NCBI GenBank assembly: GCA_012656075.1
Contig: JAAKBF010000027.1
Location: forward strand, 558,001-622,000
Reading direction: 5' to 3'
Length of the DNA: 64,000 bases
Source: Phytophthora hibernalis
Lineage: Eukaryota > Oomycota > Peronosporomycetes > Peronosporales > Peronosporaceae
In this document: positions 52,147 to 62,721 of the stretch, in pieces
Layout: each line of letters starts with the position of its first letter
Numbering within the stretch: the first letter of the stretch is position 1
Notes under the pieces: model-generated
Databases searched by the model: none
What the model saw: only the letters and a program-made list of their open reading frames with translations
Told to the model about the DNA's origin: nothing
Program-made: the position numbers and the translations under genes

Positions 52147-54169
52147 ATGTCGATGCGGAAGGCCCATGGACTTCGGTTGCAGACTTCAATTGTTCAAGAT
52201 AATGTTCCTGTGGAAGTCGCTGCCGGATTGTTCGTGGGCTCTATTCACGCTGCTTTCAATGTCGACGCACTCAAGTCCAACAAAATTTCTCACGTGCTCA
52301 ACCTTGCCGGTAGCTACGCGACCTTCCCCCAAGACTTCACGTACTTGAGCCTTAGCATCCGCGACAAGGAGTACGCAAGTTTGCTGAGCTGCCTGCCGAT
52401 TGCTGCAGTATTTATCGATGCTGGCCTGAAGCATGGTGGTGTTCTCGTCCACTGTGCCGGAGGGCGTTCGAGATCTCCTGCCGTTGCGATGGCATTCTTG
52501 ATGATGAAGCAGAAAATGTCCTACGCGGTCATTTCTGCTCACGTGAAGGCACTGCGGCCTGTTGTGAGTCTAAACGTTGGCTTTGATGCTCAACTGAAGT
52601 GCCTCGAGACTTCATGTGGGGATGTTTTTGTCGCAAACCAACATCTTCTCAAGGCCCATTTGACACGTTTGGCTCAACAGCATGAGGAAGGAGAGCTTGT
52701 TAACGAGGTTGCGAAGAAGCGCCGCCAGACACAGCAAACACCGAGTCGGTCCCCCCGCCGCCGCTATTGAAGAAGCAGTCTTCGATTGAGATGCTAGCAT
52801 CGGGGTGCGACGATCGCGGAATGATAGGCGAAAGAGTGCCTAGCGGGTTTTGCCTCTCAACACCTTCGGGTGCAGGTTACTCTGAAGCCGCAGCAGGAAA
52901 TGTTCCTCCTGCTTCTTCTTTTATTCCTGCATTGCGCTCGATGGGAACCGTTTACGGCTGTCAAAGCTGTGGCGAAAGTTTGTTTTGTGCCGGTGCCATC
53001 GTTCATCACCATGACATGGCAAAACTAACAAGGCAAACAGATACTTGGTCTGCTGGGAGCGACAGCACCCGATTCCTAAATGCATTAGGAGGACAATCAA
53101 TCGGCAATTCGACGAGAGGTGTAGCGCCAAGTGCGCCTACAAATGAGGAGCAAGTCATCGTCACTGAAAGCATTACACAGAAGCCGCTGCTCGCCAAGGT
53201 GCGTTTAAGACCTCACAGCCCCAGTGTCACGATGGGGAATGGGTCACAAACCACATCCTGCTCGGATACTTGTACCAACAGGCGGAAAAGTGGATCTCCC
53301 GTGCTGACAAAGCCACACATTGGTGTTGAGGGCTCGCTAAAGGATGAAGAAGAATCTGGAATTGCTTTTCAAACTCCTCATCCCACACGACGCCCTGCAA
53401 CCGAAGAAAGTAATCATATTGGCTCGGTAGCTCTGTCTCCGAGTAAGGCGAATGGAGAAACCAAAAGAAGGCGGGTAGTGCGTTGTGGCGCTCGCTGACG
53501 TCTTTCAAAAACTCAAAACGGGTAATGAAGGCTACGATTGAAGACAAGAGGGGGACTGTGCAAAATCGTACTGGAAGTCTCCAATTTCAAAAGCCAGACT
53601 TGTCTTCCTTTGCAAGCGAAGACAACAAGGCCTCTGCAGTGGGCCAAATGCCCACACAGTTAGTATTCCTGCGACGCAATGCAACCGAGTGGCAGCGAAG
53701 TGTCCAACAGCTTGTGGGTATCGGAAAGAGCGTTGTGTCTGAAATGAGTGGTGGGTCAACAATCGAGCAGGTGTCAGCGCTACTAGACGAAGACTCGACG
53801 GTGCTGGCCGCGTTAAACGATTGCAAGCAGTGGTTTGTAGATCCGCAGCTGTGGACAATCGAACAAGCCACGACAAATTCAGAGGGCGAGATCCATTGCC
53901 CAAGAAAAGCTTGCGGGGCCGTTGTGGGGAGTGGCGATGGGAAGGCTTGAGGTACGTCGAGAGCAGTGTGGATTGGTTGCGTTTAAGGAATTGAAAGACT
54001 GACGTGACACCATTGTTCACTGCCCTTCTGCAGATACGCTTGTGGTGGCAGCTTTGCCCCGGCCTTTGTGATGAAGAGCGATGCCGTGTGTGTACTGGGA
54101 AATATGACATCCCAGTCAGCAGAGCTCATGGCCGTAGCAAGCAGCCCCGAAATTCGCCCAGAAAAATAG
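52147..54169 (+). CDS. DUSP12/Yvh1-like dual-specificity phosphatase with zinc domain
   Basis: From ATG 52147 the DUSP domain reads EVAAGLFVGSIHAAFN, VLNLAGSYATFPQDF, the active site VLVHCAGGRSRSPAVAMAFL (HCxxGxxRS) and LRPVVSLNVGF. A disordered linker follows. The second part carries a Cys pair YGCQSCGESLFC...HHH, then WFVDPQLW and GEIHCPRKACGAVVG, and after an intron (53952-54033) YACGGSFAPAFVMK, matching the Cys-rich zinc domain that marks DUSP12/Yvh1, which acts in 60S ribosome maturation. Three one-base breaks interrupt it: in the C6 run at 52751-52756, near 53465, and in the G4 run at 53926-53929. All are repaired by one added base, which suggests sequence error. Stop 54167-54169. Confidence 0.75.
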
Positions 54170-54901
54170 GATCACTGCTAATTACTACTGTAGTACTTAT
54201 TAGTATTACATTGTTAAGCGATATTACACGATTTCGCATTGCGATCAGCAGATTGCCTTCGCTCAACCTTTTAAGACTCCCTCGGTAAAAAGTGTAGCAT
54301 TTCGCTGTGGTTATCCAAAGCCCCCATGGTGCTCGTGCCATCTTCCGTATCGAGCTCAGTAGCGAATTGTTGTTGTGATGACACTGAGTAATTAATCTTG
54401 TGCGATGCAGCTTTCCCACCCAAGAAACTTTGCGAAAGTGGTGGCATTGCTGTGCTGAGTGGAAGCAGAACGCTTTCAACTTGCATTCCGTCAACGCTAG
54501 CAAGACATCGATGAGTATGCGCTCTTCACTCGACGAGAGAGTTTTTGGTACGTACCGCATTCTTGATTGGGGACTACATTTTGGCTTTCGAGCTGGTTGT
54601 CATCCTGCTTTACCTATACGAAGAAGAATATAATTATGAGAGTACTCGCCTTGATTTCGGCGCAAGTGGAACTGACCTTGTCGTCGCTAACCTTCACGGG
54701 TGAGCGCATGGCGACCGCCACAGACAGTGCTGCTGAGGTCTCTTGCTGATGCACAAAGTTTGGCTTGACATAATTGCTCTACGCCGGAAAACATCTCAAT
54801 CTTGGTCACCTGCAGCATGATTTCCATTTGAGGGGATGACACGAACCTGGGTCTTCGTGTGCCTCAGCTTCGTCGCCGACTCCAACTGTCCATACGTAAG
54901 A
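54170..54901. other. Intergenic or gene remnant; nothing firm
   Basis: Minus-strand fragments such as VTKIEMFSGVEQLCQAKLC (near 54800) and ATELDTEDGTSTMG (near 54350) look protein-like and might be further exons of the upstream minus-strand gene, but splice sites do not connect them convincingly. Confidence 0.3.
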
Positions 54902-55638
54902 TCACTTCAAGTTATACGCGTTGGTATTTGAAGCAACTGCATTCATCCGACAAACCTCCGCAGTGAGACGCTGCAGAGCCATCAAGTCGTCGTAAAACGC
55001 AATTGATCGTGCGCCAATTCCAGGCTCCCGCAGGAGCGACTCGAAGACGGAGGGTGCAGAGTTGAAGACGGGCACGTGCGAATCATAAGTAGCTGCTGTT
55101 GATATTGCAGCCTCGGCCACAGTTGACCATGGACTGTTTCCGACGTTGGTGAGACTGGGGTCGGTACTCGCTGGTTTCAACGGTGACGACCTGTGTGCTC
55201 CCTGCATCTGCGAATCTGGCATATACAGCAAGGAGACTACTCGCTGGGGAGACTGAGCTGGTATTTGAGGCTCGGGTGGTAGTTCTTCTTGCTGTGGCTG
55301 GCGTTTCCGAGTTGCTTGCGCTCTCTCGCGTTCCTGGAAAAACAAATGACGGTGGTGATTAATTACCGAACGGTCCACAACATCGGATCAATTGGATATC
55401 ACCAGCGTTTCTAGCTCCTCGCGCTGTTCCTGTTGTCTGCGCGCCTTCTCTAGTTCCTGCTGAACGTGTTTCTGGTGAACCTGGCAGAGCACTGAAATTA
55501 ATAGCTAGGTCCCCACTTCTGAAATCAATGCAGACTACGCACCTGCTGCTGAAGTTGTGCCGCATAGTCTCTTTGTTGGTTCGCCTTCTCTTCGCGCTCC
55601 CAAGATGATGCCCCGTTGAGGACATTGTGTCGAGCCAT
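54902..55638 (-). CDS. Coiled-coil protein, possibly cilium/centrosome related
   Basis: Three exons (55638-55543, 55480-55403, 55333-54902) with in-phase GT-AG introns of 62 and 69 bp give 201 residues. The N-terminal 70 residues are a charged helix (ASSWEREEKANQQRDYAAQL, VQQELEKARRQQEQREELE). The remainder is Pro/Ser-rich and disordered, with a final helix (FYDDLMALQRLTAEVCRMN). The W-(x)-E-(x)-AxQQxDYAxQLxxQ pattern recalls CSPP1-like and other ciliary proteins, but that is only a resemblance. Start ATG 55638; a stop follows at 54902. Confidence 0.6.
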
Positions 55639-55856
55639 CTGCGACCTTTTATCGACGTATTTAAAATTGCTCTTACAGGTGGAAATACTCTAAGAGAGCC
55701 TTTCTTGGAATCGATAAAAATTAGATCCACAAAAATCCAAAGATAAAGTTTGGATACTTTTATCCGAAAATAAGAGGCCACTTTTATCCATGATTTATGT
55801 GAATTTTTGAAACTTTTTTTAAAAAGTACATGTATCGTGCATTTCTAATCGCCACC

Positions 55857-58059
55857 ATGGGCTCCAAGCTGCTCCTGCTGCTGCTGTTCTTGGGATCTGC
55901 AGCGTGCGCGGCATCGTGACGCCCGACGCTCCGCCCGACCCAAAACCTGGCGAAGATGTAGACGCTTCAGTCAGCGACTCAGCGGCCTCCAACGACGTAG
56001 AACCGCCTCCAGACGAGCCTCCGACGCCGGCCGACACCCCGACAGTCCGCAGCTGATCACGGAGCCAGACGAGCCCATGGCGGACGCGCAACTAGCGGAT
56101 GAGGACGTGGACCCGCTGATGGACGTGCCCAGCGGCCTCTTCGAAGTGGTGGACGCAGACAGCGTCGACACACGCAAACGACAGAACTACGCGTCGCTGG
56201 ACGCGGGCGCCACGATCCTGGACGCTGCGCCCGAGACCAAGAGCCCCACGAACCTTCTGGTGCCAGACAAGGACCGCTACATGCTCACGCCGTGCTCGAA
56301 CCCGCGCAAGTGGGTCGTCATCAGCCTCTCGGAAGACGTGAGAGCGGTGGAATTAGTAGCAGAGGCTGCAGTTGCTGACCTTTTGTGGTTTTTGTAGGTG
56401 CACGCAGACGCCATCGCAGTAGCCAACTATGAAAAGTTCTCATCTCCTGTCAAGGACTTTATCGTGCTGGGCAGCGTCAACTACCCCACAGACACGTGGC
56501 TCGTGCTCGGCAACTTCACGGCCACGCACACGAACGGCGAACAGATTTTTCAGCTTGACGCGCAGCAGCACGTGCGGTACCTCAAGTTCCGCTTCCTGTC
56601 GCACTATGGCTCCGAGTACTACTGCACGCTCAGTCAACTCCGGTGAGTGCATTTTGTCATTCTGTCTGGTTGGAGCTTAGTTGACAAATCGCTGCTGCAG
56701 AGTGTTCGGGCGGACGTTCACGCAGGTGATTTCTCAACTGGAAAAGAGCATTGACGCAGAGGTGGAAGCTCTGGACGCGCAGTCAGCTCTGCCCGTCCCG
56801 CAGCCGTCCACAGTGGCTGAAATGTCCGTGCCTCGGATCCCGGATCCGACCGAACTCATGAGTCAGTGCTTGATGGAGAAGAACAACACTGTTGTAGCCG
56901 TATTTTACGATGAGCACCAGCGTATTGAGCACTACCAGAGCCATGGAATGTGCTGTCTAGTCGACTATTCCCCAGAGCAGATCGAGGCGGAAGTCGCTGC
57001 TAGTTCAAATTCTAAAGAGCAAGTGCCTGCCACAAGTACCGACTCTTTGGATCCTGATGTATCCGACGGAGCAGGAAAAACGTGGGCTTCAGTACCAAGC
57101 ACTGCATCCAACTCGAATACAAACTCGTCGAGCGTTCCCACTGCTAGCGGCTCTATATCTAATGCGACTGCACCAATCAGCGCAGCAGCCCCAGCTTCAT
57201 TGATGCCAGCTGTCCATGCTACCGCCGCATCGTCTACTCAAGGTCTCGGGCGACTGGAAAGCATTTTTGTCCGTATCACGAAAAAGAGTAAGTTTGGCGA
57301 GAAAGTTTGTTGCTGTCACGGTGAAGTTGTTCATGTGTGTTTTCTGATCATGTGCATTCCGTATACAGTCCAGTCTTTGGAAGCAAACCAGAGCGTCATG
57401 GGAAGGCAGATCGAGGAATTCCACACGCACCAATGGGCCGCCATCAAAATGCTGCAGGTAGAAGGATGTTGACGAGAAAATTTGCATCACATGTTGCTAA
57501 TGGGGCTGCTGTAGGCAAACCAAGAAGCTCTAAACGAGCAGCTGAAGGAGATACGAAATATGATCGTGGACCTGGTGAGCTTTAGAGTTTTGTTTGACAT
57601 GTAGCGTTTTGTTAATGCCTGTGCTGCTTACAGAAGGACCACGTGGCGAAGGAGCTGTCTGCCAACGAACAAACACTGCTGAGCTACGGCCGGCTACTTG
57701 ATGACGTTAGGCGGGATAATATTGCTCTTTGGGTAAGTCACAGAAACGCTTCCGTTGATCGCAATTTGTCTGAGGTGCTTGCTCACAGGTTCCTCTTCGT
57801 TTTTCTCCAACAGAACGAAATGCTCATTGTACGCGAGGTCATTACGACCATGAAAGCAGGTATCCTGTGTGCGATCGTTTTATCAGGGTTCATCATTCTT
57901 TTCTACCTGCTTCGGCTGCTATTTCGCTGCGTGTCCAAGTGCAAGGAGCGCGCCGACCTGCGGGAGTGGTTCTGGCGTATGGAAAACCACGAAAGCACCC
58001 CCGAGGATCAAGACGCGAACTCCCAGTCGGTAACGTGGCTGCAGGCGTTCTACGCGTGA
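55857..58059 (+). CDS. SUN-domain protein of the SUCO/Slp1 (mid-SUN) type
   Basis: Seven exons (55857-56337, 56398-56642, 56701-57287, 57369-57457, 57515-57574, 57634-57732, 57814-58059), phases consistent. A strong start context GCCACCATGG precedes a signal peptide (MGSKLLLLLLFLGSAACA). The mid-SUN domain reads YASLDAGATILDAAPETKSP, DRYMLTPCSNPRKWVVISLS, ANYEKFSSPVKDFIVLGS, LKFRFLSHYGSEYYCTLSQL. A Ser/Thr-rich linker, coiled coil and a C-terminal membrane segment (ILCAIVLSGFIILFYLL) follow. Slp1/SUCO proteins act in the ER, protecting folding membrane proteins. Exon 1 has two one-base breaks (near 55900 and 56040, beside G/C runs), each repaired by one added base; the SUN part is intact. Confidence 0.8.
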
Positions 58060-58305
58060 ATAGGAAAGCGCAGTTTGGTTCATCTTGGGATGACTCGGCC
58101 ATCGAACGGAGAACTCTCGTTAGCGACATGGTCGGTGACGGATCACAAAAGTTCCATCGACATCGAGCAAAAAGGTTTAGCCAGCCGTCCACAACTCTGA
58201 AGCGCCCCAGGAAGTGAATCTCAAATAAAGTTCAAATGCTGAAACGGCGGCGCTGTTTTCCTCTCGTGGCCACTTCGTTTTAGTAACCGAGGGGGACAGG
58301 AAGCA

Positions 58306-60677
58306 ATGAGTCGTCGGGGATCAGGCTCATCGATTTCTAGCAGCAGCGACGTCAACTTTGACGACTTGGATGAGCATCAGGTATTCGGCTTCCTCGAAGA
58401 TGATGAGGACTCGCGGATGTCCAGCCCTGGTAACCGGTCCAGAAGGTAACTTGGTCCTCTTGACATTCTGACTGGTTCGTAGCATTAACAATGTTGCCCT
58501 CATGCACTTGCAGCCCGAGTGCAGATTTTCGCTTAAATTTTTCGCCAAGAATCGGTGCCGCACGAGCTCCGCCGCCCCCTGTGCCAGCGGTGACCTCAAA
58601 CAAACCTGTGTGTGCATTGACTACTTTGATCCGTCGGAAATCGTAAATTGACTCACACGTGCTGTCCAGGTCGCTCGAAAAAGTGTTGCCACTATCAAGC
58701 CGCGCTCGCCTTCCTTAACTGCAAAGTACGTCTTGGTTCACGACTGAGACAACGGTTCTCACATTTTCTTTAACATTTGGGGCTCTCAATGGTGCAGAAA
58801 ACGCATCGTGAAGCGTCCTTCGTCGATGACTATCCGCACGCCAGCATCGAAACTCTTCTCGCAAAATCGAGAGAGCTCTCTAGAAATCGAGTTTCAAGCT
58901 TCTGCATCGTCAAAAGACTCGGACATCGATTCATTCTTCGACCCGACAATTACACCGGCGACAGCACCTGATGCCAGCAGAGAGCGTGACGATTATCTTG
59001 ATGCAGTTCGAAGGGCAGTTCATAATCCCGAGGCTCCTTTTGTGCCCAGCCTGAAGATCAGGAAGGCAAAAGCCGTTGAAATCACAAGCAGCGGGAGGGG
59101 AAGTGGAAGCGGAGTCGCTTCTGTTGGAAACTCCAACGCACTCGTTACGGCCTTAGCGTCATTGCAAGCTCAAGTGGAGTTGCTAAAGACCGAGAAGTCA
59201 CAGTTGGAGACCGAAGCAATCACAACGCGCACAACGATTCAAAACCTAGAGCAAAAGCTTGCGGCTTCAGAGCAGTCCAGCGACCTATTTGCACGCCAGC
59301 TTGAAAACGTGAAGGAGAGTTTTCAAGCCAAGTTGATGGCTCGCGAGGAAGAAATGTCCCTAGAGAAGATGGCACTTGCGAAGGAAAAGGAGACTCAGCT
59401 ACAGCACCAGCAGTCTCGGTTTAGTACTGAAGCGGAACTGTGGAAGCATGAGATTGCAGCATTGACAAAAGTGAAGCTTGAGTTGGAGACTGAGAACGAT
59501 AGGCTGCAGAACGAGTTGAACGATGAAGTTCTACAGCGCGGTTCTGCAGAGGCGAAGCACAGCACACTGAAAACTGAGCAGAGTCGCATCCGCGAAGATC
59601 TGCAAGTGTTGCTGCAAGAACGGGAGCGGTTCGAGCACACGCAGGTTGAACTACAAGACCTTCGAATTAAAATGACAGAGGACCTTCAGCGTCACGAAAC
59701 TGAGCGGTACCAACTAAAAGAGCATGCAAACGGTTTGCAGCGTGAGAAAGAAGATCATTTTGCTGGTTGGGAGCGGGAACGCCAGCTTTGTTTGCTTCAG
59801 AATCAAAAGGAGAAGTCCAAGCTTCTGCGCTTCGTCCAAGAAGTCCGAGGGCTGCACCATTTACTCAAGGTATCGGTACTAGAGACTCGGAAGAATCTAA
59901 ACGACGAAGTGAAGAAAACCAAGGACACGCTGGAAGGTATCCAGCAGCAGGCCAGTGAGTTTGCGGTTCATCAAAGTGACCGCGAGGTGGCGCTCATGTC
60001 GAGAAAAGGTCGAATTCTCCAGTTAGAGACACAATTGAAAAATGACCGACAAGCGATCAATCAACTGGAGACGGCCCTGGCCAAGTCTACGCGCGTGCTT
60101 GAGAAAAAGCATTCGACGCTCCAAGCAAAGTTTCAAGAGCAGAGAGTATTTGGAGATCACATTGGCGGTGCGTCAAGGACTCGCGACCGATCTACAGGCC
60201 AAACGTAAACAGGTCGTCGAGCTGGAACGGGGACTATCAAGACTCAGCCTGGCAAAAGGCAAAACCGACTTGAAGCTGAAGCACGCGCAGCAACAAATTG
60301 TCGCCATGCAGAAGGTTCACGCTCGCGAGTTGGAAAAGCGCACTAAGAAGACAACCGACTCGGCAGGCAGCAGCAAAATCGTGGAAGTGACGACAGCAGT
60401 CCCCCTTCTGGAGGAAAATGTACGTCTTACTCGTTTACTGTCATAGCACGTCGACTGAGAGTTCACCCTCTGCTTGATCGCACAGAACGAGAGCGAAGTC
60501 TTTTTGAGCGATGAGCCAGAAGAACCTGGTACGGTACGCAGCCTGAAACTCTTCTTGTCCTTGTCATCAAATAAGCTAACGGATCTGCTTGAAAATGAAG
60601 AATGGCGCGAATTCGTGGAGCTCGTGGCGGCCTACGAGGCCGAGCGCCAGCTACAAACAGACGTAGCCTCGTACTAA
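58306..60677 (+). CDS. Long coiled-coil protein, unknown
   Basis: Exons 58306-58445, 58514-58607, 58670-58725, 58798-60419 and 60486-60677 join in phase. The alternative donor at 58608 is chosen because it alone keeps exon 3 open. The N-terminus is Ser/Asp-rich and disordered (SSSDVNFDDLDEHQVFGFLE). From about residue 200 a coiled coil of some 400 residues follows (LQAQVELLKTEKSQLETEAI to DRQAINQLETALAKSTRVLE), then AKRKQVVELERGLSRL, with a final helical piece. A one-base break lies near 60148. Likely a structural or motor-associated protein, perhaps of centrosome or flagellum; no family recognised. Confidence 0.7.
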
Positions 60678-60838
60678 TATTACTCCATTTGCGGTGCACT
60701 TACATCCGTTTTAAAGTGTGTTGAGTTCGAGCAAAGTGATCGATGGCCGTCAACACTCATCACAACTTTTTGATGAGAGGCTCTCATGCTTATCAAATGC
60801 GTACGTGTATCCAGGACAACGTTAGCGCAAATCCCGCT

Positions 60839-60854
60839 CTTCATTCTTCAACTT
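60839..60854 (+). promoter_or_regulatory. Oomycete Inr+FPR-like element for the decarboxylase gene
   Basis: CTTCATTCTTCAACTT matches 13 of 16 positions of the consensus GCTCATTYYNCAWTTT (from memory), 33 bases before ATG 60887. Because it lies downstream of the in-frame ATG at 60743, it favours the shorter protein. Confidence 0.55.
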
Positions 60855-60886
60855 GCTCGGTCTCCGATAAGTGCTTCCCATCTGTC

Positions 60887-62536
60887 ATGCGCGACTCGGT
60901 ATCCACCGCTGCCGCCTTCTGCTCCGGTCTGGCGAGTGGTGCCGCCCTCCTGGCAGCTTTCCAGCATGTCGCCCGTCGTCGCGCGCTGGAATCCACTCAA
61001 CCGCTGGACGTGCAGGACCCGGAAGCCATTCGCCATCCTGCGGCAGCGCTCACGGAGCTTCTGGTGCGCTACCACGAGAACCTGCAGCGTCGAGACGCCC
61101 ATCGAGGCGAATCGGGCAGTTCCTCGTACGCGGTGCGCTCCACCATCAAGCCTGGAGCCCTGAGAAACCAACTGCCCACCGAGTGCCCGGAGCACCCGCA
61201 GAGCTACGCCGACATCTTCCGTGACGTGGAGCAGCTCATCTTCCCAGCGCTCACGCACTGGGCGTCGCCCAACTTCCACGCCTACTTCAAGATCTGCGGC
61301 AGCGACCCCAGTGTGCTGGCCGACTACTTGTGCTCGTCACTGGACGTCGTGGGATTCTCGTGGGTCGCGGCACCCGCAGCCACGGAGCTCGAGCAAGTGG
61401 TGTGCGACTGGCTGGCCAAGCTGCTCAAGCTGCCCGACTGCTTCCTCACGAGCTCTCCGGGCGGAGGTGTCATCCAGGGATCGGCCAGTGAATCGGCACT
61501 GTGTGCGCTCATTGCGGCGCGCAACACAGCTCTGGAGGGCTTGGAAGGAGCCGCGCGTGAAGAGAAGGCAGCCAAACTCGTCGTGTACGTGTCGGACCAG
61601 ACGCACGCTGTTGCCGAGAAAGGCTGCATGGTGCTGGACATCCCGCACTTGCGAGTGGTACCCACGACTCGAGGCAAGGCTGACGCGGACAACTACGGAC
61701 TGGCGCCTGACGATGTGGCCCGCGCCATGGCGGACGACCGAGCGAAGGGTTTGGTGCCATTCTGCATGATGCCGACGGTGGGCACCACGTCCACCACAGC
61801 CATCGACCCACTGCAAGAGCTGATTGATGTTGCACGAGAGCAGCCCGAGCACGTTTGGGTCCACTTGGATGGAGCGTATGGAGGAGCAGCCGCAGTGTGC
61901 CCCGAGTACCAGCATTGGTTGTACGGAGCAGAAGGGTGTGACTCCATCTGCGTCAACACGCACAAGTGGCTTCTTGTGAGCTTCGATGCGAGTTTGCTCT
62001 GGGTCAAGGACCGTCGTCCGCTCATTCGCGCGCTGGCGCTGGACCCGGAGTACCTCAAGAACGACTTCATGCAGTCGGCTCCCAACTACAAGGACTGGCA
62101 GGTCCCTCTCGGCCGCCGCTTTCGAGCGCTCAAGCTTTGGTTCACGTTCCGCCGCTTTGGTGCCACTGGGCTCCGAGCTCACATACGTCACTCGATTGCC
62201 CTCGCCAAGCAAGCTGAAGAACTGCTCGCGAAAGACAATCGATTCAAGCTTTTCGTGCAGGCGCGTATGGGTCTCGTGTGCTTTCACGTGGCTTTCGGCG
62301 GTCGAGAGCTCAACGAAACACTCCTTCGTCAGGTGAATGAGTCTGGCAAGGTGTTCCTCATCCACTCGGTTGTCGATGGAGTGCACTTCCTCCGCCTGGC
62401 AATTGGTGGTCTGGAGGTGGACACTTGGCACATCGAGAATGTGGTGACCGTACTTTCAAAGGCGCTCACCGAGGTGGTCGACCAAAACCCGAAGTGGCAG
62501 CAGCTTCAACGTGAAAGCTTTGCATCAGCAGCTTAG
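60887..62536 (+). CDS. PLP-dependent aromatic-L-amino-acid-type decarboxylase with N-terminal anchor
   Basis: A 549-residue group II decarboxylase. Motifs in order: HWASPNFHAYFKICGSDPSV, PGGGVIQGSASESALCALIA, DQTHAVAEKGCMVL (the His that stacks on PLP), PTVGTTSTTAIDPLQEL, VHLDGAYGGAAAV (PLP Asp), and NTHKWLLVSFDASLLWVKD with the PLP-binding Lys. It would decarboxylate an aromatic amino acid such as tyrosine, tryptophan or DOPA. An N-terminal hydrophobic stretch (TAAAFCSGLASGAALLAAF), absent from animal AADC, suggests membrane anchoring or organelle targeting. The frame is open from 60743, but the Inr-like element at 60839 favours ATG 60887. No intron; intact. Confidence 0.9.
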   Translation: MRDSVSTAAAFCSGLASGAALLAAFQHVARRRALESTQPLDVQDPEAIRHPAAALTELLVRYHENLQRRDAHRGESGSSSYAVRSTIKPGALRNQLPTECPEHPQSYADIFRDVEQLIFPALTHWASPNFHAYFKICGSDPSVLADYLCSSLDVVGFSWVAAPAATELEQVVCDWLAKLLKLPDCFLTSSPGGGVIQGSASESALCALIAARNTALEGLEGAAREEKAAKLVVYVSDQTHAVAEKGCMVLDIPHLRVVPTTRGKADADNYGLAPDDVARAMADDRAKGLVPFCMMPTVGTTSTTAIDPLQELIDVAREQPEHVWVHLDGAYGGAAAVCPEYQHWLYGAEGCDSICVNTHKWLLVSFDASLLWVKDRRPLIRALALDPEYLKNDFMQSAPNYKDWQVPLGRRFRALKLWFTFRRFGATGLRAHIRHSIALAKQAEELLAKDNRFKLFVQARMGLVCFHVAFGGRELNETLLRQVNESGKVFLIHSVVDGVHFLRLAIGGLEVDTWHIENVVTVLSKALTEVVDQNPKWQQLQRESFASAA

Positions 62537-62721
62537 ATTTTGCGCACGTAGCACAGCAGCAAATGTGTTGAGCGTGTGTGTTACCACTACCGAACAAACA
62601 TGCAATTATACAACTCATGGCTATTTCAGTGTCGGAATTTCCAACTATTCTCGATCGCTTTCACCGTCATTGCTCGTCTAACGTGTGCTACGGTGGACTT
62701 GGCGTGAATAGCGTTATCAGT

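Noticed and set aside
61337..62431. 364-residue ORF antisense to the decarboxylase
   Set aside because: A shadow caused by strong GC bias at third positions of the sense gene.
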